A stretch of DNA of 64,000 nt from assembly GCA_944323075.1 (NCBI GenBank), contig CALURC010000001.1, positions 1 to 64,000 of the forward strand. Reading direction: 5' to 3'. Below the pieces are notes generated by a model, which was not told where the DNA came from, did not search any database, and worked only from the letters and a program-made list of their open reading frames with translations. Below, one piece after another: positions 33,320 to 42,539 of this stretch. Position 1 is the first letter of the stretch. Each line of letters opens with the position of its first letter. The DNA is from an uncultured Alistipes sp. (GTDB lineage: Bacteria > Bacteroidota > Bacteroidia > Bacteroidales > Rikenellaceae). The position numbers and the translations under genes are program-made.

Positions 33320-34504
33320 ATGCAAGTCATGTATAACGAACAGCTGAAACACGAATTAAGCAAACGTTGGAACACCCTCCAAACTGCATTGCAACGTGAA
33401 AACGGTGACGCGCTATTGGTTACAAGCAATGTAAACCTGTTTTATGTCTCCGGACGCATTTTCAGCGGAACGGCTTATATCGTTCCCGACCAGGAATCCC
33501 TCTTCTTCGTCCGCCGACCGACCGGCCTGAAGGGCGAAAACATCATCTATATCCGCAAGCCGGAAGAGATTCCCGGCCATCTTCAAGAACGAGGACTACC
33601 ATTGCCCAAATACTTGTTCATGGAGAGCGATTCGCTATCGTACAACGAGTATGTACGCTACGAAAAGACCTTCTCGCCCGAACGAATCGGCAATGGCTCG
33701 CGTCTCTTAAGAGAAGCTCGCAGCATCAAAACCATCTACGAAATCGGCCGCATCATGCGCTCAGGAGTGCTGCATGCACAACTCTATGAACGGATTCCGT
33801 CCCTGTTCCGTCCGGGCATGACCGATCTGGACCTGTCAATCGAAATTGAACGCGAATGCCGCCGGCTCGGATCACTCGGACTGTTCCGCATTTTCGGACA
33901 GAGCATGGAGATCTTCATGGGAAGCCTTTTAGCCGGAGACAATGCAGACGCTCCTTCACCATACGACTTTGCATTGGGCGGTGCAGGACAAGACCTCTCA
34001 TTACCCATCGGCAGTAACGGAACGCCACTGAAAGGAAACATCAGTATCATGGTCGATATGGGTGGAAACTTTACCGGTTATACAACCGACATGAGCCGCG
34101 TCTTTTCGGTCGGGAAACTGCCTGACCTTGCCCTTAAGGCCCACGACACCTCCCTGAAGATCCAACAGGAGATCATCCGTACGGCTCATCCCGGAGTTCC
34201 CGCTGCCGAGCTCTACAATCTGGCAGCCCGGATGGCCGAAGAGGCCGGACTCTCGGCCTATTTCATGGGACACCGCCAACAGGCCGGATTCGTAGGACAC
34301 GGAATCGGTATCGAGATCAACGAATCGCCCGTACTCGCCCCACGTTCAAAAGAGGTACTGAAAGCGGGTATGGTATTTGCCCTGGAACCCAAGTTTGTCA
34401 TTCCAGAGGTTGGAGCCGTCGGTGTGGAAAACAGTTTTCTGGTTACGGACAACGGACTCGAACAACTGACCCTCTGCGAAGAGACGATCATTCCGCTCGA
34501 CTAA
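33320..34504 (+). CDS. M24 family Xaa-Pro aminopeptidase
   Basis: A 394-residue creatinase/prolidase-type protein. The N-terminal domain (about residues 1-135) includes the TSNVNLFYVSG segment. The C-terminal pita-bread fold shows all five metal ligands: D in MVDMGGNFTGYT and D in TDMSRVF (about 251-265), H in GHGIGIEI (about 329), E in ALEPKF (about 354-356) and E in GVENSFLV (about 373). It removes N-terminal residues before proline or cuts Xaa-Pro dipeptides in the cytosol. The ATG at 33329 is an alternative start. It closes the GNAT-DUF2148-M24 operon and is followed by a strong terminator. Confidence 0.93.
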   Translation: MQVMYNEQLKHELSKRWNTLQTALQRENGDALLVTSNVNLFYVSGRIFSGTAYIVPDQESLFFVRRPTGLKGENIIYIRKPEEIPGHLQERGLPLPKYLFMESDSLSYNEYVRYEKTFSPERIGNGSRLLREARSIKTIYEIGRIMRSGVLHAQLYERIPSLFRPGMTDLDLSIEIERECRRLGSLGLFRIFGQSMEIFMGSLLAGDNADAPSPYDFALGGAGQDLSLPIGSNGTPLKGNISIMVDMGGNFTGYTTDMSRVFSVGKLPDLALKAHDTSLKIQQEIIRTAHPGVPAAELYNLAARMAEEAGLSAYFMGHRQQAGFVGHGIGIEINESPVLAPRSKEVLKAGMVFALEPKFVIPEVGAVGVENSFLVTDNGLEQLTLCEETIIPLD

Positions 34505-34536
34505 AACAATTGATCATTTGATCTGTCACGACATTC

Positions 34537-34580
34537 AAAGAGGCCGGGATTCTACATATCCAAGAATCCCGGCCTCTTTT
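34537..34580. terminator. Strong bidirectional terminator between M24 peptidase and Cys-rich gene
   Basis: A perfect 17-base stem (34537-34553 with 34563-34579), 9-base loop, A run before and T run after, serving both convergent genes. Confidence 0.9.
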
Positions 34581-34596
34581 ATGTAATACAGTCTCT

Positions 34597-34926
34597 CTAT
34601 CTGCGACAACATCCATCCGGTCTGCCTTTACCACACCGCTCCTGCTGCCGCTCTCCGACACAAGCCTTACGACAGCTGTCCGGACATGCCGGACAAACCT
34701 GCAGGTCACATTGTTTCGCCTTGCAGGGTTTCACACATTGTCTCTTGCAACAAGTCGTATCACAAGACCGATCTGCTGCATAAGGACACTTCTGCGCCTC
34801 TTCACACACAGCTGCACAACGAGCCTGTGCACACTTTTGTCTCAATCCGCAGGGCGAAGAGGTCCAAGCCACAGCTACCAATGCCACTGCGCATAAAGCT
34901 ACCACAAATCCAATCTTCCGTTTCAT
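34597..34926 (-). CDS. Small secreted cysteine-rich protein
   Basis: A 109-residue protein with a signal peptide (about residues 1-22, AVALVAVAWTS). The mature part is short, basic and very rich in Cys (about 18), with spacing such as CDTTCCKRQCVKPCKAKQC, CPACPDSC and a final CC. Nothing in the pattern matches a known metal cluster precisely; it could be a disulfide-knotted structural protein or a metal-binding protein like a periplasmic metallothionein. I do not recognise the family. It is monocistronic, convergent with the M24 operon and divergent from the thioesterase gene. The reading frame is supported by the signal peptide and the adjacent terminator. Confidence 0.65.
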   Translation of the reverse strand: MKRKIGFVVALCAVALVAVAWTSSPCGLRQKCAQARCAAVCEEAQKCPYAADRSCDTTCCKRQCVKPCKAKQCDLQVCPACPDSCRKACVGERQQERCGKGRPDGCCRR

Positions 34927-35085
34927 AAGACAAGCCTTTTATATAAACCTATTTTTCTTCTATCCATACAGTCCGTCCGGGAACAAAACAAACGGACCTA
35001 TATGGGCAAAGTTAAAAATAATTTTCAGAACCGAACGAGAATTTCTACCTTCGTAGGCAGATTATCGAACCGAACTTCATCTTTA

Positions 35086-35832
35086 ATGTCTATGTCGCAC
35101 GATTCCATCACTTTCTATCCATATCAGGTTCATCCGCGTGAGGTGGATTTCACCAAACGGGCCACCCTTTTTTCTCTCGGCGACAGCATTCTCCACACAG
35201 CCGGAGAGGATGCCGACCGCACAGGATTCGGTGTCAGAAACTTACAACAACACAACACGACATGGGTCCTCTCCCGCATGGCCATCGAAATAGAGCGCTA
35301 TCCCGACGAATACGAGCACTACGAAATCGGAACATGGATCAGTGAAATCGGACGTATGATGACCACCCGGAACTTTATCGTCCGGGACAACAACGGTAAC
35401 CGTATTGCAGCCGCATCGACCAACTGGGCGATCATCGACATGCAGAGCCGCCGGCCACTCGATCTGCGGGCAAACGTATCTTCCTACTCGGAAACGCCGA
35501 TCCACGAGTGTCCGATCGAGGCCCCCCGACGTATAGCCGGTTTTACAGGAGAAATGGCAGACGACCGATACGTCCGGTATAGTGAAATCGATTTCAACCA
35601 ACACACCAATACGATGAAATACATCCAATGGATGATGGACACACTACCGCTCTCCCGGCTGCAAGACACCTCCATCCACAGGATGGACATCAACTTCATA
35701 CACGAAACCCGCTACGGAGAACATCTGCGAATCTACCACAATACGCTTGCCACAGAGGAACGTTTCGAAATCCGACGGGCATCGGACGAACTCTCCGTAT
35801 GCCGTGCATCTTTTCAGTGGAAAGAACAGTAA
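35086..35832 (+). CDS. Acyl-ACP thioesterase (FatA/FatB type)
   Basis: A thioesterase of about 249 residues from the ATG at 35086; the frame is open back to 35002, but that part contains a promoter-like TACCTTCG (35047-35054) and does not resemble the family. Two hotdog domains are visible: the N-terminal one with RATLFSLGDSILHTAGEDAD and TWVLSRMAIEIERYP, the C-terminal one with SEIDFNQHTNTMKYIQWMMD (N and H as in plant acyl-ACP thioesterases). It releases free fatty acids from acyl-ACP in the cytosol and so sets chain length or membrane lipid supply. It appears to be transcribed with, or just before, the DUF1080 gene 27 bases downstream. Confidence 0.9.
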   Translation: MSMSHDSITFYPYQVHPREVDFTKRATLFSLGDSILHTAGEDADRTGFGVRNLQQHNTTWVLSRMAIEIERYPDEYEHYEIGTWISEIGRMMTTRNFIVRDNNGNRIAAASTNWAIIDMQSRRPLDLRANVSSYSETPIHECPIEAPRRIAGFTGEMADDRYVRYSEIDFNQHTNTMKYIQWMMDTLPLSRLQDTSIHRMDINFIHETRYGEHLRIYHNTLATEERFEIRRASDELSVCRASFQWKEQ

Positions 35833-35859
35833 CCTATCATTTTTAAAAAACATAATGCT

Positions 35860-36501
35860 ATGAGAATTTTCAACACGCTTTTAATCACGGCTGCCGCATG
35901 CTCCGTTGTAGCCTGTACCCAAGGGCCTCAGCAACAACAACCCGAACCCATCCGACTGTTCAACGGAACAGACCTGAACGGATGGACCTACTATATTGAA
36001 GATTCGACGAAGAATCCGCAAGAGGAGTTTGTCGTTCGCGACAGCGTTATCGCCCTTTCGGGAACATTCGGCTACATCCGGACCGATTCCACATACAGCA
36101 ACTACAAACTGAACGTCGAATGGCGTTGGCCCGATTCGGCAACCAACAGCGGAATTTTCGTACAGATCGCCGAAGACGGCATATGGCCGGATTGTTATGA
36201 GTGTCAACTTTGGACGGGTAGAGCAGGGGATCTGATCAATTCGGGAGGCAGTGACTGTGCCGAATACCGCAACGACACATCCCTAATGGTTGTTCCGAAG
36301 AGAGTTTCGTCAAACGAAAAACCTGTTTCCGAATGGAATGCCGCCGAAATCATCTGTACGGACAGCACTGTAACCGTATCGATCAACGGAACGGAACAAA
36401 ACCAGATTACAGGAATCTCAAACAAAAGCGGTTACATCGGTCTGCAAAGCGAAGGCGGACCCATCGAATTCCGGAATGTAACGTTAACTCCGTTAAAATA
36501 G
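35860..36501 (+). CDS. DUF1080 (3-keto-disaccharide hydrolase-like) lipoprotein
   Basis: A 213-residue lipoprotein (lipobox VVAC, C19). It shows the DUF1080 pattern: RLFNGTDLNGWTYY (about residues 28-41), NYKLNVEWRWPDSATNSGIF (about 83-102), and a C-terminal GYIGLQSEGGPIEFRNVTL (about 191-209), a concanavalin-like jelly roll. Members bind or cut glycosides, some as 3-keto-glycoside hydrolases together with Gfo/Idh oxidoreductases; such a partner is encoded at 63090 but far away. Envelope location. The gene lies close behind the thioesterase gene and has a hairpin after it. Confidence 0.9.
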   Translation: MRIFNTLLITAAACSVVACTQGPQQQQPEPIRLFNGTDLNGWTYYIEDSTKNPQEEFVVRDSVIALSGTFGYIRTDSTYSNYKLNVEWRWPDSATNSGIFVQIAEDGIWPDCYECQLWTGRAGDLINSGGSDCAEYRNDTSLMVVPKRVSSNEKPVSEWNAAEIICTDSTVTVSINGTEQNQITGISNKSGYIGLQSEGGPIEFRNVTLTPLK

Positions 36502-36524
36502 ATTTTACCCCCCAAATGAGTCCC

Positions 36525-36557
36525 AAAGGATGCAAGAAATAAATCTTAGCATCCTTT
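36525..36557 (+). terminator. Terminator-like hairpin after the DUF1080 gene
   Basis: AAAGGATGC (36525-36533) pairs with GCATCCTTT (36549-36557); a weak T-rich stretch follows. Confidence 0.55.
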
Positions 36558-36594
36558 CGTTGTTTTATTAAACGCCCTAACGGTGGTGTAATTA

Positions 36595-36625
36595 TTGGAA
36601 TAACTCTGCGGAAATCGTACCTTTG
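36595..36625 (+). promoter_or_regulatory. Promoter of the ABC-F operon
   Basis: TTG at 36595-36597, 20-base spacer, TACCTTTG at 36618-36625, 39 bases before the ATG at 36665. Confidence 0.8.
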
Positions 36626-36655
36626 CACGAATTTTATTTAAACGGAAAACAATAA

Positions 36656-38281
<1,626 letters not shown>

Positions 38282-38288
38282 CAAAGCA

Positions 38289-39122
38289 ATGAACTCATTT
38301 CGCAGAATCCTGTTAACCGCTGCGTTCGGTCTTCTTGTCGGTACTGTTTCAGCCCAATCGCCGGAAGACTCGGTCACGTTTGCGCACAGCCGATGGAACG
38401 AAGTATTTCGGGAAGAGGGCATAACCGTCCGCAAATGTGCTGTCCGGCTGTTCAACTCCGACCAGCAGATCGTCTGCATGGAGATCGACCCGCAGCTCTA
38501 TCGGTTTGACGTTGTACAGGATTCGTTACGCGAAAAAGTGTCAAAATTAGCTAAGAAATACGAGGCCGATGCGGCGATCAACGGAGGTTTTTTCAAGGTA
38601 CGTACCCCGTTGGCCATTGCCGTCGGTTATATCCAGATCGATTGCGACAGTGTGCCCCAGCTGGCCGGGAACTACAACGGAGCCGTAGCGATTGATACGG
38701 AGGGTCGGATTTCGGTCATTCCGTGGAACAAAAAAATGAAAACCGATCCCGCTTACGTGGATCTGTTTCCCGACATTCTGACCGCCGGACCGCTGTTGAT
38801 CGATCAAGGTCACGTCCTGCCGAAATGGGATGAGACGGAACCCCGACATCCTCGCTCCTGCATCGGCTCCCGAACCGACGGGAGTATAATATTGCTCGTG
38901 GTCGATGGACGACAAAAGGATGCAGATGGTATGGCGCTGTGCGAACTGGCACGAGTTGCCCGCTGGATGGGAATGACACAGGCACTGAATCTGGATGGGG
39001 GAGGTTCCTCCGCCCTCTGGAGCAGACAAAAAGGAGTGGTCAATTCCCCGTGCGACAGGGGACTGTTCTCCCGGAAAGAGAGAAAGGTTTGCAACGCCAT
39101 CATCGTTACCAAAAAAGAATAA
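38289..39122 (+). CDS. Phosphodiester glycosidase family protein (NAGPA-like)
   Basis: A 277-residue exported protein with a signal peptide (about residues 1-22, ending VSAQ). It matches the NAGPA/phosphodiester glycosidase domain: AAINGGFFKV (about 94-103), RHPRSCIGSRTDGSIILLVV (about 193-212) and ALNLDGGGSSAL (about 236-247), the conserved catalytic-site core. The human homologue removes GlcNAc from phosphodiester-linked mannose; bacterial members may trim sugar phosphodiesters of cell-wall polymers. The substrate here is unknown. Second gene of the ABC-F operon. Confidence 0.9.
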   Translation: MNSFRRILLTAAFGLLVGTVSAQSPEDSVTFAHSRWNEVFREEGITVRKCAVRLFNSDQQIVCMEIDPQLYRFDVVQDSLREKVSKLAKKYEADAAINGGFFKVRTPLAIAVGYIQIDCDSVPQLAGNYNGAVAIDTEGRISVIPWNKKMKTDPAYVDLFPDILTAGPLLIDQGHVLPKWDETEPRHPRSCIGSRTDGSIILLVVDGRQKDADGMALCELARVARWMGMTQALNLDGGGSSALWSRQKGVVNSPCDRGLFSRKERKVCNAIIVTKKE

Positions 39123-39134
39123 ATTTCGATTGCC

Positions 39135-40358
39135 ATGATCCTCGCTTTCATTGCCCTGTTAAGCCTGCTTTCGATAGCCGTCGACCTGATTCTGCTACGC
39201 AAAGTACGAAAAACATATTCCGGACTACCTTGGATCGGATGGCTCTATTTGGCCCATTTTCTGATCATCGACCTGATTATCGTCACAGCCATTTCGCTCT
39301 ATCGCGAATCATCCGATGCAGGCAGCGAGGGCTCTATGCGCACCATTCTCTGGGCTTTCTTTCTATTCTTCATCAGCTTTTTCCCGAAGTTCGTCTATCT
39401 GATTTTTGTCGTATTAGGACAGCTTTTCAATCTGATCCGACGAACGAGGACGAAGATCTTTTCCCGTATCGGTATAGTCGCCGCTCTCGCCCTGTTCTGT
39501 CTTATGCTCTGGAGTGCCACCGTCGGCCGCAACCGGATTGTCACCGAACATGTGACCATCGCATCAGACAAAATACCGGCCGCTTTCGACGGATATAAAA
39601 TAGCTCTGTTTACCGACCTGCATATCGGTAACGAACCGGCCAATAACCGGTTTATCCGCCATCTGGTTGAACGAATCAACAACGAACAGCCCGATTTGGT
39701 CGTAAACGCAGGAGATTTGATCAATGTACAAGTCAACGAGTTGAACGACAGCGTCACCTCAATATTAGGTTCCATACAGGCAACCGATAGGGTCTGTTCG
39801 GTCTTCGGCAACCACGATCTGGGGATCTACATGAACCGCCACAGCAGCCTGACGCCTGCAGAAAATACCCGCCAGCTGGCTGAAAAACAACGTGAGATGG
39901 GATGGACCGTATTGGACAACGAAACGGTCTTTATACAAAGGGGAAATAACAGCATCTCGGTCACCGGGGTCAATTTTCCGGCAAACCATAAACTCAACAA
40001 CCGCCACACGGCCGATTTTGCCCGATGCGATTTCGCAACGGCCTATCAAGGAGTTCCCGATTCGCTGTTCAACGTACTGATCGCGCACACCCCCGAGGTA
40101 TGGGATGCGGCTCGGGCCTCCGGTCCGGCCGATCTGACGCTTTCAGGACATGTACACGCCATGCAGTTCAAAATCCGTATCGGTAATTGGGCATGGTCGC
40201 CGGCACGATGGATGTACACCCGATGGAGCGGACTATACGAAGAAGAGGGAAAAAAACTGTTCATCAACGATGGATTGGGATACGTCATGTATCCGATGCG
40301 TATCGGGACCTATCCGTCGATCACGGTATTTACTTTACGCTCTACCGTCAAGCCGTAA
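39135..40358 (+). CDS. Membrane-anchored metallophosphoesterase (YkuE-like)
   Basis: A 407-residue protein with four N-terminal membrane helices (about residues 1-135) and a calcineurin-like phosphoesterase domain facing outward: FTDLHIGN (about 155-162), NAGDLINV (about 194-201), FGNHDLG (about 223-229), a His in IAHTPEVWD and SGHVHAMQ (about 337-344). All metal-binding motifs are present. Members of this membrane-bound type act on phospholipid-like or UDP-sugar-lipid substrates, not known here. It ends the ABC-F operon; its last 11 bases overlap the convergent SMR gene. Confidence 0.92.
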   Translation: MILAFIALLSLLSIAVDLILLRKVRKTYSGLPWIGWLYLAHFLIIDLIIVTAISLYRESSDAGSEGSMRTILWAFFLFFISFFPKFVYLIFVVLGQLFNLIRRTRTKIFSRIGIVAALALFCLMLWSATVGRNRIVTEHVTIASDKIPAAFDGYKIALFTDLHIGNEPANNRFIRHLVERINNEQPDLVVNAGDLINVQVNELNDSVTSILGSIQATDRVCSVFGNHDLGIYMNRHSSLTPAENTRQLAEKQREMGWTVLDNETVFIQRGNNSISVTGVNFPANHKLNNRHTADFARCDFATAYQGVPDSLFNVLIAHTPEVWDAARASGPADLTLSGHVHAMQFKIRIGNWAWSPARWMYTRWSGLYEEEGKKLFINDGLGYVMYPMRIGTYPSITVFTLRSTVKP

Positions 40359-40665
40359 TTTTCAATCCTATCACACCTGTTATAATCAAAGCCGCTGAAA
40401 ACAGACGCCAAAAACCGGCAGAGTCACCAAAGAAGAAGATCCCGACCAAAAGGGTGCCGACTGCTCCTATACCTGTCCAAATGACATAAGCCGTTCCGAT
40501 CGCAATCGTACGTTGTGCCAAGTACAACAAAAACATACTCAATGACATCGAAACGACAGCCATCAATATTCCCCATATTTTTACAGACATGAGTTGCGAC
40601 AACTTCAATCCGACAGCCCAACCCATTTCAAAAATTCCACCCAATATTAGATAGAACCAAGCCAT
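40348..40665 (-). CDS. SMR family small multidrug exporter (SugE/EmrE-like)
   Basis: A 105-residue protein with four membrane helices, MAWFYLILGGIFEMGWAVGL at the start (catalytic Glu13 within GGIFE) and YVIWTGIGAVGTLLVGI (about residues 59-75), diagnostic for the small multidrug resistance family. The GGIFEMGWAVGLK pattern is closer to SugE/Gdx guanidinium exporters than to EmrE. It works as an antiparallel dimer, exchanging protons for cationic guanidine-like compounds. No guanidine riboswitch is visible upstream. It overlaps the metallophosphoesterase gene tail to tail and is divergent from the metal-efflux locus. Confidence 0.93.
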   Translation of the reverse strand: MAWFYLILGGIFEMGWAVGLKLSQLMSVKIWGILMAVVSMSLSMFLLYLAQRTIAIGTAYVIWTGIGAVGTLLVGIFFFGDSAGFWRLFSAALIITGVIGLKITA

Positions 40666-40749
40666 TCTCTTCTTATAAATTTAGGTTATATTTTACGCCC
40701 CAAAACTATATAAAATTTTTTTGGGATACTATTTTTATAAAAAATTCCG

Positions 40750-40757
40750 TACTTTTG
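40750..40757 (+). promoter_or_regulatory. -7 box (TACTTTTG) of the metal-efflux operon
   Basis: Exact TAnnTTTG match 24 bases before the ATG at 40781. It shows that the longer frame from 40721 is not translated in full. No good -33 element at the usual distance. Confidence 0.6.
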
Positions 40758-40780
40758 GCAGACGGCAAACGGCCCAAACA

Positions 40781-41203
40781 ATGAAAAAACGAATTTCATA
40801 TACATTCGTTCTACTTGCAGGGTTTACACTTCTGCTGCTCTCCGTATTGCCGCACCATCACCATCACGGATGCGTCTGTTTCTGTCGAACCGAATGCATC
40901 GAAGAAGAACAGACATCTGACGATCCGTGCTCGACCCATGAACACGATGGAACATCTGTCGCCTATTGTGAACTGAGTCATCTTTTCGTCACCTCATCGC
41001 GTGAAGATCATACGACCGATGCCGATCCTGTTGGAGATAACGATTTCCATCTTTCCATCTATGCCCTGTATATATCGACTATCGTTGTGGAGCGTCACGA
41101 TACAGAGGCTCAATCCATCTACCCCCCATACAACGAACGATATACGCTTCCCGAAATCCATATCGTTCGATCCCTCCGGGCGCCACCCGCATTCATTGCC
41201 TGA
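40781..41203 (+). CDS. Small His-rich membrane-anchored protein of metal-efflux locus (DUF6769-like)
   Basis: A 140-residue protein from the ATG at 40781: one N-terminal hydrophobic helix (about residues 8-23), then HHHHHG and a Cys-rich stretch CVCFCRTEC, several His-Glu/Asp clusters (STHEHDGTS, REDHTTD) and a plain C-terminus. I recall such proteins (DUF6769) as constant partners of Bacteroidota CusCBA-type pumps. The His/Cys content suggests binding of zinc, copper or a similar ion, perhaps as sensor or chaperone at the envelope. It is the first gene of the efflux operon, 91 bases before the adaptor gene. Confidence 0.7.
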   Translation: MKKRISYTFVLLAGFTLLLLSVLPHHHHHGCVCFCRTECIEEEQTSDDPCSTHEHDGTSVAYCELSHLFVTSSREDHTTDADPVGDNDFHLSIYALYISTIVVERHDTEAQSIYPPYNERYTLPEIHIVRSLRAPPAFIA

Positions 41204-41294
41204 TACCCTGAGTTTCACCACTCGGGAACCTAACATTTAGACACTTCCTGATGACGGAAGCGCTATATTATGGTACCTAACAAATCATCAAGCA

Positions 41295-42527
41295 ATGAAA
41301 AAAACATTTATTATCAGTCTGCTGACAGCGGCTATTGCTGTCGGTTGTAACAATCCGCATACACACTCCCATCCCGAAGAGGAGGAACACATTCATGCAG
41401 CCGAGCATGAAGACCCATCGGCCGAGGCCGATGCACATGATCTGCACGACCACGACGAACACAGCGAAGAGGAGCATGCCGCGGAAAGTCCCGATCACAG
41501 CGGGGAGATCATTTTTACTAAAGAACAGGCGGCCCGCACCGATTTCGAGCTCTACAAGGTCGAACCGTCGGCATTTCACGAAGTGATCGCTACGAGTGGA
41601 CGTATCATGCCGGCACAAGGAGACGAAGCTACGGTATCGGCACCGGTAAGCGGCATCGTCTCATTTTCCGGGAAAAAACTCTCGGACGGTGCAACTGTCC
41701 AGAAAGGAGAAACTCTCTTTACGATCTCCTCGAAAGAGATCGCCGACGGAGATTACATTACCCGAGTGCGTACCACCTACGAACAAGCCAAAACCGCCTA
41801 CGAACGAGCCGAGAAACTCGTTGCGGACAAAATCGTAACACAATCGGAATACGAACAGGCCAAGACAGCCTACGAACAGGCCAAAACCGCCTATGAGGCC
41901 GTGAAAGACAAATCGTCGGACCGTGGGGTACAGGTTTCCTCTCCGATCCGAGGTTTCATCAAAAACACGACAGTCACCGAGGGCGCTTTCGTCGAGACGG
42001 GTCAACCACTGGCTACTGTTTCGCAAAACCGGAAACTGCAACTCCGGGCTGAAGTCTCTCAAAAATACCTGAACGCATTACAAACCGTCACGGATGCCAA
42101 CTTCAAACTCCCGTACGACGACCGACTTTACTCTCTGAGCGAAATGAACGGCCGGCTGCTCTCGATCGGCCGCAGTACCGATGCAAATGCTACATATCTT
42201 CCGGTCGTCTTCGAGTTCGACAACAGCGGTAACGTAATACCGGGCTCATTCGCGGAGATTTACCTGCTCTCCACTCCACAGCAAAACGTACTGACCGTTC
42301 CGATCAGTGCCGTTACGGAGGATCAAGGCATATACTACGTTTTCGTACAGCTCGATGAAGAGGGCTACGTGAAACGAGAAGTAGAGATCGGAGCATCGGA
42401 CGGAAAGAACATCCGCATCCTGACGGGACTCTCTGCCGGAGAGACCATCGTCAGTAGGGGAGCTGTACAGGTCAAAATGGCCTCTTTCTCCGGAGCCATT
42501 CCTCACGGTCATTCACACGCCCACTAA
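41295..42527 (+). CDS. RND efflux periplasmic adaptor (CusB/CzcB-like) with His-rich N-terminus
   Basis: A 410-residue lipoprotein (lipobox AVGC, C18). Right after the lipid anchor comes a very His/Asp/Glu-rich stretch (about residues 20-73, with HTHSHPEEEEHIH and HDLHDHDEH), a likely metal trap. Then follows the adaptor fold: barrel-sandwich GRIMPAQGDEATVSAPVSG (about 103-121), an alpha-hairpin with YEQAKTAYE repeats (about 163-198), and beta-barrel and membrane-proximal domains ending ETIVSRGAVQVKM. It couples the inner-membrane pump to the outer-membrane channel. It precedes the pump gene by 12 bases. Confidence 0.93.
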   Translation: MKKTFIISLLTAAIAVGCNNPHTHSHPEEEEHIHAAEHEDPSAEADAHDLHDHDEHSEEEHAAESPDHSGEIIFTKEQAARTDFELYKVEPSAFHEVIATSGRIMPAQGDEATVSAPVSGIVSFSGKKLSDGATVQKGETLFTISSKEIADGDYITRVRTTYEQAKTAYERAEKLVADKIVTQSEYEQAKTAYEQAKTAYEAVKDKSSDRGVQVSSPIRGFIKNTTVTEGAFVETGQPLATVSQNRKLQLRAEVSQKYLNALQTVTDANFKLPYDDRLYSLSEMNGRLLSIGRSTDANATYLPVVFEFDNSGNVIPGSFAEIYLLSTPQQNVLTVPISAVTEDQGIYYVFVQLDEEGYVKREVEIGASDGKNIRILTGLSAGETIVSRGAVQVKMASFSGAIPHGHSHAH

Positions 42528-42539
42528 TCCGTTGCAGCC

